Assembly: GCA_047623555.1 (NCBI GenBank)
Contig: JBLHMP010000099.1
Span: 1-12,423, forward strand
DNA from: NORP181 sp047623555
Lineage (GTDB): Bacteria; Pseudomonadota; Alphaproteobacteria; Rhodobacterales; Rhodobacteraceae
Length of the DNA: 12,423 bases
Reading direction: 5' to 3'
Shown: positions 7,048 to 12,423 of the stretch, one piece after another
Layout of the letters: each line of letters opens with the position of its first letter
Numbering within the stretch: the stretch's first letter is position 1
Translations under genes and position numbers: made by a program
Notes under the pieces: model-generated
Seen by the model: the letters and a program-made list of their open reading frames with translations, nothing else
What the model was told of the DNA's origin: nothing
Database searches by the model: none

Positions 7048-8979
7048 ATGAACAAATCCGACGAAATTTTGAACCGCCGTCAGAACACGGCTAAAGATTC
7101 TGACACAAATCTTGACCAATTGTGCAGAAACCTGCGCATTCTGACGACCACAGATTTGCACATGCACCTGACCAGCCATGACTATTACGCGGATCGTGCT
7201 GATCCAACGGTTGGGCTGACCCGAACGGCTTCGCTGATCCACGCCGCGCGCGTTGAGGCAGAGCAGGGCAATATCTGCTGCCTGTTGATGGACAATGGCG
7301 ACGGTTTGCAGGGCACCCCCATGGGCGAAGTCGCAATGTACAGCCAGGGTCAGCCACATCCGTTGATGCAGGCCTTTGCGCATCTGCAGTATGATGCCAT
7401 CGGGCTGGGCAATCACGATTTCAATTTTGGCCTCGAAGCGCTGGACGCGGCTTTGGCAGACGCGCCGTGCCCGGTTATCTGCTCAAATCTGCACCGGGTA
7501 GGAGAAGTGGATCAGACGCAACCGTTTACCATAATTGAGCGCATGATTCAGATCGGCGATACCGCCTGGCCTATCCGCATTGGCGTGGTGTCTTTCTTGC
7601 CGTCACATACCCTGCGCTGGGACGCGCATTTACTAGAGGGCCGGATCGAGATTGACGACATTCTGGACAGCGCACGCCATCACGTTGGCCTGTTGCACCG
7701 CGAGCGTTGTGATCTGATCATAGCGCTGGCCCATACCGGATTGGGACCGATTAGAGCACAACCCGGTATGGAAAACGCGGCCATTCCGCTGGCGGATATT
7801 GATGGGATCGACGTGCTGATCACCGGGCACACCCATTTGCATCTGCCGGGGCCGGAACATGCCGGGCTTGAATATGTGGATAGTGAAACGGCCTCTGTGC
7901 ATGGCAAACCTGCAATCATGGCCGGATCTGCCGGAACGCATTTGGGGGTCATTGACCTTGAGTTACAAAGATCGCCGCTAGGGAAATGGAAAATTGCCAA
8001 TCACCAAAGCGCATTGCGTCCGATTGCGCGATATCACAGCAGCGGCAAGACGGTATCTTTGGTGGCCGAAGACCCGAAACTGACCACCATGCTGGCCCCG
8101 TATCACGACGCCACCAGCAGCCATATGCGCCAACCGGTCGGGTACAGTGATCAGCCGAGGCACAGCTATTTCACGTTTTTTGCACAGGATCAGGCGCTAA
8201 CGCTTGTCGCGGCGGCACAGGCGGCAGCCTTGCGCCCTATGCTGAAGGATACTGAGATCGCCACTCTGCCGCTGCTATCCGCAACTGCACCGGGCAAATT
8301 TGGCGGCCGGGCCGGGCCGCAATATTACACAAATGTCCCTGCCGGCCCCTTGTCATTGCGGCACTTGGCGGACCTGTATATTTTTCCCAACACCCTGCAC
8401 GCGGTGATTATGACCGGTGCCCAAGTGTTAGAATGGCTCGAGCAGTCCGCCAGCCTGTTTCACCAGGTAGCACCGGGGTCTGAGGAACAAAATTTGATTA
8501 ATCCGGGCATGGCCGGGTATTATTTTGATGTGTTGCACGGGCTGGAGTACTGTATCAACCTGTCTGTCCCGCCGCGATTCTGGCCAGACGGACAACTGCG
8601 CCACGCCAACGCGCACCGGATTGTATCGCCAACATTTCAAGGGGCCTGCGTTCGCGCGGATCAGAAATTTGTCGTTGCGTTGAACAACTATCGCGCCGTG
8701 GGTGGTGGCAATGTCGCCGTGTTGAACCGGGCACATTCGGTGCTGATCCCCCGTCTTAGTATCCGCGATGCGTTGCGCGATTATGTCGGCAGCAGCGAGC
8801 AGAACGATCCGCTGTCTTCGGCCCCTGCCCCATGGAGGTTTTCGTCGATGCCGGGAACTTTTGTCATCACAACAACCAGTCCCGATGCGTTGGCACATAT
8901 GTCCGAACTTTGCGACCGCGATGTCGTTGCAACGGGCACAAACTCTGACGGTTTTCTGACTTTGCGTCTTGGGTTGTAG
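7048..8979 (+). CDS. CpdB-like 2',3'-cyclic-nucleotide phosphodiesterase / 3'-nucleotidase
   Basis: Metallophosphoesterase of the 5'-nucleotidase superfamily, 643 residues, related to CpdB, which degrades 2',3'-cyclic nucleotides and 3'-nucleotides. The metal-binding motifs are all present: TTDLHMH (D36, H38), DNGDGLQGTPMG (about 82-93), GNHDFNFG (121-128) and GHTH (260-263). A 5_nucleotid_C substrate domain follows (about 370-565), including FGGRAGPQYYTNVPAGPL and a DLYIFPNTL segment. No signal peptide is visible: the first 35 residues are polar, unlike periplasmic E. coli CpdB. The ATG at 7048 is preferred over a TTG three codons earlier (7039); neither has a strong ribosome-binding site and neither adds a signal sequence. 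The gene is intact and ends in TAG just before the ffs promoter. Confidence 0.88.
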   Translation: MNKSDEILNRRQNTAKDSDTNLDQLCRNLRILTTTDLHMHLTSHDYYADRADPTVGLTRTASLIHAARVEAEQGNICCLLMDNGDGLQGTPMGEVAMYSQGQPHPLMQAFAHLQYDAIGLGNHDFNFGLEALDAALADAPCPVICSNLHRVGEVDQTQPFTIIERMIQIGDTAWPIRIGVVSFLPSHTLRWDAHLLEGRIEIDDILDSARHHVGLLHRERCDLIIALAHTGLGPIRAQPGMENAAIPLADIDGIDVLITGHTHLHLPGPEHAGLEYVDSETASVHGKPAIMAGSAGTHLGVIDLELQRSPLGKWKIANHQSALRPIARYHSSGKTVSLVAEDPKLTTMLAPYHDATSSHMRQPVGYSDQPRHSYFTFFAQDQALTLVAAAQAAALRPMLKDTEIATLPLLSATAPGKFGGRAGPQYYTNVPAGPLSLRHLADLYIFPNTLHAVIMTGAQVLEWLEQSASLFHQVAPGSEEQNLINPGMAGYYFDVLHGLEYCINLSVPPRFWPDGQLRHANAHRIVSPTFQGACVRADQKFVVALNNYRAVGGGNVAVLNRAHSVLIPRLSIRDALRDYVGSSEQNDPLSSAPAPWRFSSMPGTFVITTTSPDALAHMSELCDRDVVATGTNSDGFLTLRLGL

Positions 8980-8986
8980 GTCTGGG

Positions 8987-9015
8987 TTGCGAATCTTGTG
9001 GGACGCGCCTATATC
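8987..9015 (+). promoter_or_regulatory. Promoter of the SRP RNA gene
   Basis: TTGCGA (8987-8992) and TATATC (9010-9015) are separated by exactly 17 bases. The expected transcription start is 9022-9023, which is where the folded SRP RNA begins. This agreement makes it the best-supported promoter in the window. Confidence 0.75.
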
Positions 9016-9022
9016 CACCAAT

Positions 9023-9116
9023 GAGAGGTTGGCGCGGGCGAGCGCCTCGCCAACCCGGTCAGAGCCGGAAGGAAGCAGCCGTAACGAGCCCCGCTTGGGT
9101 CGTTGTCCAGCCTCTC
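9023..9116 (+). ncRNA. ffs: Signal recognition particle RNA (4.5S-type, small bacterial SRP RNA)
   Basis: RNA scaffold of the signal recognition particle; it binds Ffh and drives the interaction with FtsY during delivery of membrane proteins. The 5' end GAGAGGTTGG pairs with the 3' end CCAGCCTCTC to close the hairpin. The universally conserved domain IV core GGTCAGAGCCGGAAGGAAGCAGCC spans 9057-9080, including the GGAA tetraloop and the Ffh-binding internal loops. The length of about 94 nt is normal for the short bacterial type without an Alu domain. The ends are set from the terminal helix and could extend a few bases. The integrase of the neighbouring element begins about 100 bp past its 3' end. 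Confidence 0.95.
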
Positions 9117-9184
9117 ACCTAACCTCCCGATAACCCTTTGTAATCAAATAAAACCCTTGCCTTTAAGGGCTTATGTCCGTTTCA

Positions 9185-9205
9185 TGGTTACAACTCTGGT
9201 TACAA
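9185..9205 (+). repeat. Tandem 9-bp direct repeat upstream of the integrase
   Basis: TGGTTACAA occurs at 9185-9193 and again at 9197-9205, 12 bp apart (about one helical turn), just before the probable integrase start at 9218. Paired short repeats in this place can be integrase arm-type or autoregulatory sites. That role is inferred. Confidence 0.45.
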
Positions 9206-9217
9206 ACGGTGGTCATC

Positions 9218-10792
9218 ATGTCAGGCAATATCAGGTATTGGCTTAACCGCGAAGGTCGATATTTCGCACGGCTCGTCGTTCCCAAAGATTTGCGTGGAAA
9301 CATCGGAACGTCCAAATTACGCACTTCTTTGGGTGGCGACTACAGGGAAGCCGTGAAGTTACATCCCGGCGCGGTAGCGCAACTACAGCACCAGATTGCC
9401 TTAGCAGAGCAAGAGGCCAACCAAGGACGGCGCAACGTGCCTGTTGCACGATATCCGCTGGCCCCTGACTAGATCGCACACAGCCACTACACACAGCGCC
9501 TAGCCTTTGACGACGTGCTGCGAAACGATCCGCGATATCCAAGCGTCGGGATTGACGATGTGTTGGTTAACCGTCTGCGCATGGCTATCGCAGGCAGTGC
9601 AGACAATGACGAACTTGGTGCGCTTGTCGGTGCGCAGATCAAGCGCTTTCAAGCATCCGGTAATATCGACGCCAAGCCGGGTAGCGATGAATGGCGCGTG
9701 ATCGCCCGTGCCTTGTGCAGTGCAGAGCTAGAGGCGTTAGCGCGAGTCGCAGAGCGCGACGAAGGCGACTTCACAGGCCAGCCCACGGCACCGATCATCG
9801 TCAACGCACAGCCACCAGAGGAACCGCAACAGCGTGTTAGCCTGACCGGGCTGTGGGTTGATTATGTGAAAAATCGTCAAACCCTTGGCTACATGGTGGA
9901 AGACGATGGGCGCAGACAGGCGCTCGCAGTGAAAAGCCTAATTTCATTTCTGCGCCACGACGACGCTAATAAAATCACTAAGAAGAATATGGCTGATTGG
10001 CTTGATCATACGTTGACCCATAAAAAACCTTCCACAATCAGTAGGGTCTATTTGCCGACGATCCGAAGTTTGTTCAGGTGGGCGGTGGAAAAGGATCGAA
10101 TGAAAGAAAACCCCGCTGCTGATATTCGACTGGCGGCACCGAAAACCATTCACAATCGTGAACGTGGATATACTACACCAGAAGCCGTGACGGTGCTTAT
10201 GGCGGCGCGTTTCTATGAGCCTAAGATATCTCATTATGGAAAGGTCTTGGAAGCTGAAAAGATGACGGCGGCTAAGCGATGGGTTCCGTGGTTATGCGCG
10301 TTCACTGGTGCACGGGTTGCCGAAATCACCCAGTTACGGCGAGAGGATTTTCGCGACGAAGAAGGAACTACGACGATCAGGATTACACCTGATGCTGGTG
10401 GCACTAAAACCGGGCAATGGCGTGACGTGCCGTTGCACCCACAGATTATCGCTCTTGGCTTTCTCGACTATCTAAACACCATTCCAAGCGGTCCTGTCTT
10501 TCACAACGCCAAAGACCCCAAGAGATATTTGTATTCTGCTAAAAAGCTGTCCAACAGCATTGGGGATTGGCTGCGAGTGGAAAGCCTTGTCCCGAAAGGG
10601 GTTCAACCGTCGCACGGCTGGCGTCATCGGTTCAAGACCGTTGGTCGTGAGTTAGGGATACAGGACCGAGTATTAGACGCCATTCAAGGTCATGCACCCC
10701 GAACTGCTGGTGATGCCTATGGCGACGTGAATGTCAAAACCAAGATCAACGCCATAAACCGCCTACCGGAATACGACCTGAACTCGGTCTAA
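9218..10792 (+). pseudogene. Tyrosine-recombinase integrase (DUF6538 type) with one in-frame TAG
   Basis: Phage or island integrase catalysing site-specific recombination. The frame runs from ATG 9218 (SGNIRYWLNREGRYFARLVV, a DUF6538-type N-terminus) to TAA 10790-10792 and would give 524 residues, but TAG at 9470-9472 (codon 85) interrupts it. No frameshift is needed: both sides are in one frame, PLAPD-[stop]-IAHSHYTQRLAFDD. Family proteins as I recall them have Gln or Glu here, so CAG or GAG to TAG is the likely change. The catalytic domain is complete: R366 (FTGAR), H466 and R469 (HGWR), H492 (GH) and nucleophile Y501 (DAYGDV). The ATG at 9173 would add 15 residues that look non-homologous. 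Downstream restart would lose the N-terminal DNA-binding region. Its position about 100 bp after ffs suggests ffs as target. Confidence 0.88.
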
Positions 10793-10852
10793 GGTCAGGA
10801 CCATTAACCTAGCGTCAGATGTCAGTTTTGAACCCAAATTTCCAGTAGTGCG

Positions 10853-10881
10853 TTGAAACTTAACGTTCTCGACGCTACAAA
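10853..10881 (+). promoter_or_regulatory. Candidate promoter of the small membrane protein gene
   Basis: TTGAAA (10853-10858) and TACAAA (10876-10881) are separated by 17 bases, with five and four of six consensus matches. It lies 45 bp before the start of the next gene and suggests independent transcription of that gene. Confidence 0.42.
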
Positions 10882-10925
10882 CCACAGTATTAGAATTATC
10901 AACTAAACTGACTGGAGTATCGGGA

Positions 10926-11189
10926 ATGATGTTCACCAAATTGGGTCGCTTTCTTGCCGTGCTGGTCATTCTGTTTGGCGTTCTTCGCATTACAATGGCA
11001 GTCATGGTTCTCCAATCGGAGGATCCTGTAGGCGCGGCCAGTGCCTTTTTAGGTTCCAATTCCACTGGCCAAGCCATCGACCGGGGCATTTACACGATAG
11101 TCTTTGGTATTTTGGTTGGTGTGCTGACTGACATTAGCAGGTCGCTTATTTCGATTCGCGAGGCCAATTTGCAAGACAACACTGAGTGA
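10926..11189 (+). CDS. Small two-helix membrane protein, function unknown
   Basis: 87 residues, not assigned to a named family. Two hydrophobic segments are visible: about residues 8-27 (RFLAVLVILFGVLRITMAVM) and about 54-72 (GIYTIVFGILVGVLTDISR). They are joined by a polar loop of about 25 residues and followed by a charged tail, so it is probably a hairpin-type inner-membrane protein. The start is ATG ATG at 10926/10929 with GGAG at 10914-10917. A promoter candidate lies just upstream. It is the only gene of the element that looks intact. Similar short proteins beside integrases occur in Rhodobacteraceae prophages as far as I recall, but no function can be stated. Superinfection exclusion is one possibility and is pure inference. 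Confidence 0.65.
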   Translation: MMFTKLGRFLAVLVILFGVLRITMAVMVLQSEDPVGAASAFLGSNSTGQAIDRGIYTIVFGILVGVLTDISRSLISIREANLQDNTE

Positions 11190-11227
11190 CTTAACTTTTT
11201 GATTACGGATGTTTATTCCATGGCTGA

Positions 11228-11236
11228 TGTTATAAT
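11228..11236 (+). promoter_or_regulatory. Extended -10 promoter element before the portal remnant
   Basis: TGT followed by a perfect TATAAT (11231-11236) forms an extended -10 box. It sits about 30 bp before the ATG of the portal pseudogene. No good -35 box is at the right distance, which extended -10 promoters can tolerate. Confidence 0.35.
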
Positions 11237-11265
11237 TTAACATTTCGCCTTTCGCAGTGGTTAAA

Positions 11266-11690
11266 ATGGCTATCAAACAGACGATCAAAAAGGCGCTGGG
11301 GTTCAGTGTCGAAGAAAAGGCGATCACCTAAACTGACCCTGCTGCATTCGGCATATTCTGTGCAGCCCCCACCACGTCCGGTATCACGGTTGGACCCGGC
11401 AACGCCCTGCGCGCCTCTGCCGTGGCCTGTGCCGTGTCGCTCATTTCAGAAGCCATCGGCGCGCTGCCTGCAAAGCTCTATCACCGCTCAGACAAAGCCG
11501 TAGCGCAGGATCACCGGCGCATGGTCTTATCCACGATGAGGCGAACGAGTGGACCAGCGCCGCACAAAATTACGCACCGACCTAACGTGCGATGCGCTTT
11601 TGCATGGTGCTGGTTATGCCCATGTCGTGCGCATTGGCAACGGCACTGCATTCGAGTTGCACCGGATTGAACCGGGCAAGGTAGCGCGCA
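11266..11690 (+). pseudogene. HK97-family phage portal protein, N-terminal remnant
   Basis: The remains of a portal protein, the ring through which phage DNA enters the capsid. From ATG 11266 it reads MAIKQTIKKALGFSVEEKAIT, then TAA at 11329-11331. The same frame continues with ALRASAVACAVSLISEAIGA and LPAKLYHR, a clear HK97 portal N-terminus. A one-base deletion near 11514 (CACCGG for expected CACCCGG) moves the match to a second frame (GLIHDEANEWTSAAQ). A second one-base loss in the A-run near 11565-11570 moves it to a third frame (KLRTDLTCDALLHGAGYAHV, then ELHRIEPGKV). Together about 140 residues of a roughly 400-residue protein remain; recognisable sequence ends near 11684. The terminase, protease and capsid genes normally next to it are absent from the window. 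Confidence 0.8.
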
Positions 11691-11832
11691 AAAGCGAACT
11701 TGAGTTGCAGAGCCTGCAGCCCCAAAACACATCTGCGAAAACCTGTGGGCTCAGTCGGCCAACAACCAGGAGGGCCGGCGAGGAATGGCTGCTATCATAT
11801 TCCGCGCCGGGTCCCGGGCGTGGTGATTATCT
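11691..11832 (+). other. Unassigned remnant between portal and ATPase fragments
   Basis: No family was recognised. One frame is open from 11704 to a TGA at 11824-11826 and reads ICENLWAQSANNQEGRRG then MAAIIFRAGSRAW. The ATG at 11785 is preceded by AGGAGG at 11768-11773. The frame after the TGA is that of the ATPase fragment, so the two may once have been one gene or merely have fallen together. A junction of two deleted genes is the simplest reading. Confidence 0.35.
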
Positions 11833-12319
11833 GAGGACATTAAACAGAAGATCGATGCCCATCACGGTTTCTATGAAGTCGGTGCAAAGATCGTCCGGGA
11901 TGATCATCGCTCTACTTGCCCTTTTTGCGAGCAAGGAATCACAGACCCTGATCCCAAAGCGGTAATTGACGCCTACATCGTTTACTTCGGCGACGAAGAA
12001 GAGAGGCACATATCCGAGCTTCAAGGCTTCGTGCGCTCTTCTCGATCAAATAGGAACTGAGCTTAATAATGTTGAAACGCGGCTTGCGCGGCAGAAATTG
12101 CGACTTGATGATTTGAAGCGGTTTATGCCGTCCCAAAAGGGCACAAAAACCAATGATGGTGAGGCGCAACTCAAGGATGCACGCGCTGCGATCATTAGCG
12201 TCAAGGAAGTCATTTTGGAAAAAAAGGGAGCGCTATCTATTGATCGGACACTTCCAAATGACGATCTAGCTTCACGCATTACTGATATCAACGAAAGAGT
12301 TAACCGCGAATCTTGGTGA
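11833..12319 (+). pseudogene. Fragment of a coiled-coil ATPase with CPFC motif (AAA_13 / PrrC-RloC-like)
   Basis: Two overlapping frames join into one protein segment. The first (11833-12060) contains EVGAKIVRDDHRSTCPFCEQ and then AVIDAYIVYFGDEEERHISE. The second takes over within about 12020-12045 (ALLDQIGTELNNVETRLARQ and a long charged helical stretch with RITDINERVN) and ends at TGA 12317-12319. The CPFC pair (11917-11928) within helical sequence, followed by a YxxYF element, resembles the middle of AAA_13-type ATPases, the group that includes the PrrC and RloC anticodon nucleases; a Rad50-like zinc hook is the alternative. No Walker A or B motif is in the fragment, so it is truncated at both ends. 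The frameshift and the insertion sequence at its 3' end make it a pseudogene. Confidence 0.55.
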
Positions 12320-12336
12320 TGGCATAATTTTCAGGT

Positions 12337-12393
12337 GGCGTATCATGGATGTGATTCATGCATCCAATATTTCCAGGAAAGGAAAGATACGCC
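12337..12393 (+). repeat. Nested inverted repeat before the transposase start
   Basis: Outer arms GGCGTATC (12337-12344) and GATACGCC (12386-12393) pair over 8 bp; the right arm touches the ATG at 12394. Inside, TGGATG (12346-12351) pairs with CATCCA (12361-12366) around a 9-base loop. In RNA this would place the ribosome-binding site next to or inside a folded structure. It could reduce transposase translation from transcripts entering the element, or the arms could be transposase-binding sites. Confidence 0.55.
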
Positions 12394-12423
12394 ATGACAG
12401 AGACTACAGTTACCCCGCTCATA
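12394..12423 (+). CDS. Transposase N-terminus (partial, probably IS256 family)
   Basis: Only ten codons are inside the window (MTETTVTPLI). The ATG follows AGGAAAGGAAAG at suitable spacing. The start resembles IS256-type (MULE-like DDE) transposases of Rhodobacteraceae as I remember them, but ten residues cannot prove the family. The gene continues past the right edge. Confidence 0.5.
   Translation, partial: MTETTVTPLI

Larger units (their letters stand above)
9121..12315 (+). mobile_element. Degenerate prophage or genomic island next to ffs
   Basis: The stretch from the 3' flank of ffs to the insertion sequence holds an amber-interrupted phage-type integrase, a small membrane protein, a wrecked HK97-type portal gene and a broken ATPase fragment. 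All are on the plus strand, in contrast to the ordered metabolic genes to the left. I infer one element integrated at ffs. The right boundary is not in the window, and no second copy of the ffs 3' end was found by eye, so the true extent is unknown. Confidence 0.6.
12316..12423 (+). mobile_element. Left end of an insertion sequence, probably IS256 family
   Basis: The ATPase frame breaks off at about 12315, and a different sequence begins (GGTGATGGCATAATTTTC). It leads to a transposase-like start codon with a strong purine-rich ribosome-binding site (AGGAAAGGAAAG, 12375-12386). The exact terminal inverted repeat and target duplication cannot be checked because the right end is outside the window. 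The family call rests on the first ten residues and is tentative. Confidence 0.55.

Noticed and set aside
8428..9021. 197-residue minus-strand open frame reaching the ffs promoter
   Set aside because: Antisense to the C-terminal domain of the CpdB-like gene and without any known motif.
9154..9169. CCCTT/AAGGG hairpin as terminator of ffs
   Set aside because: The stem has only 5 bp and no T-run follows, so it does not qualify as a rho-independent terminator.
11824..11826. TGA as a selenocysteine codon in the ATPase-region frame
   Set aside because: The position is not in a redox motif, no SECIS-like hairpin follows directly, and the surrounding DNA is clearly decaying.
11306..11965. Short plus-strand frames of 65, 82 and 138 residues taken as separate genes
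   Set aside because: They are pieces of one portal gene and neighbouring remnants split by a stop and frameshifts; none has its own full domain.
9121..12423. CRISPR array, tRNA gene or toxin-antitoxin pair in the mobile region
   Set aside because: No regularly spaced repeats, no cloverleaf and no two-gene toxin-antitoxin arrangement could be found by reading either strand.

Overview
The window looks like a chromosomal segment of a marine alphaproteobacterium of the Rhodobacteraceae (Roseobacter group). The support is the moderate GC content, a Roseobacter-type gene set (yejA-yejB-yejE transporter, membrane-anchored cytochrome c beside a prephenate dehydratase with the alphaproteobacterial ACT domain) and a short bacterial SRP RNA. 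The genus cannot be fixed from the sequence. The density of broken genes plus an insertion sequence would suit an IS-rich, pseudogene-rich Roseobacter such as Octadecabacter, but that is a guess.

Left part (1-9120), core genome. On the minus strand lies a peptide/microcin C-type ABC importer operon read yejA -> yejB -> yejE, with yejE cut by the window edge. Upstream of it is a membrane-anchored class I cytochrome c with a clear rho-independent terminator. Divergent from the cytochrome is pheA (prephenate dehydratase), followed by a small TfoX-N-like gene broken by one in-frame TAG. Then come a minus-strand pair, an SRPBCC-fold protein and the NADH pyrophosphatase nudC (TTG start). Divergent from nudC is a CpdB-like cyclic-nucleotide phosphodiesterase/nucleotidase without a visible signal peptide. 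Directly after it sit a strong promoter and the SRP RNA gene ffs.

Right part (9121-12423), decayed mobile DNA. About 100 bp past ffs begins a DUF6538/tyrosine-recombinase integrase. It is complete except for one in-frame TAG, so ffs was probably the attachment site. After it come an intact small two-helix membrane protein with its own promoter and an HK97-type portal gene with one stop and two single-base frameshifts. Next is a 150-bp scrap of unknown origin, then a frameshifted fragment of a coiled-coil ATPase with a CPFC zinc motif (AAA_13/PrrC/RloC-like, possibly a defence gene). The window ends in the left end of an insertion sequence, probably IS256 family, whose transposase start is preceded by a nested inverted repeat. 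This reads as a prophage or island that entered at ffs, lost most of its structural genes and was further broken by the IS.

I found no convincing new system. The most useful points are the two genes each interrupted by a single amber codon, the likely use of ffs as integration site, the reconstructable portal pseudogene, the possible defence-ATPase remnant, and the intact small membrane protein surviving among wreckage. No tRNA, rRNA, CRISPR array or replication origin was seen.
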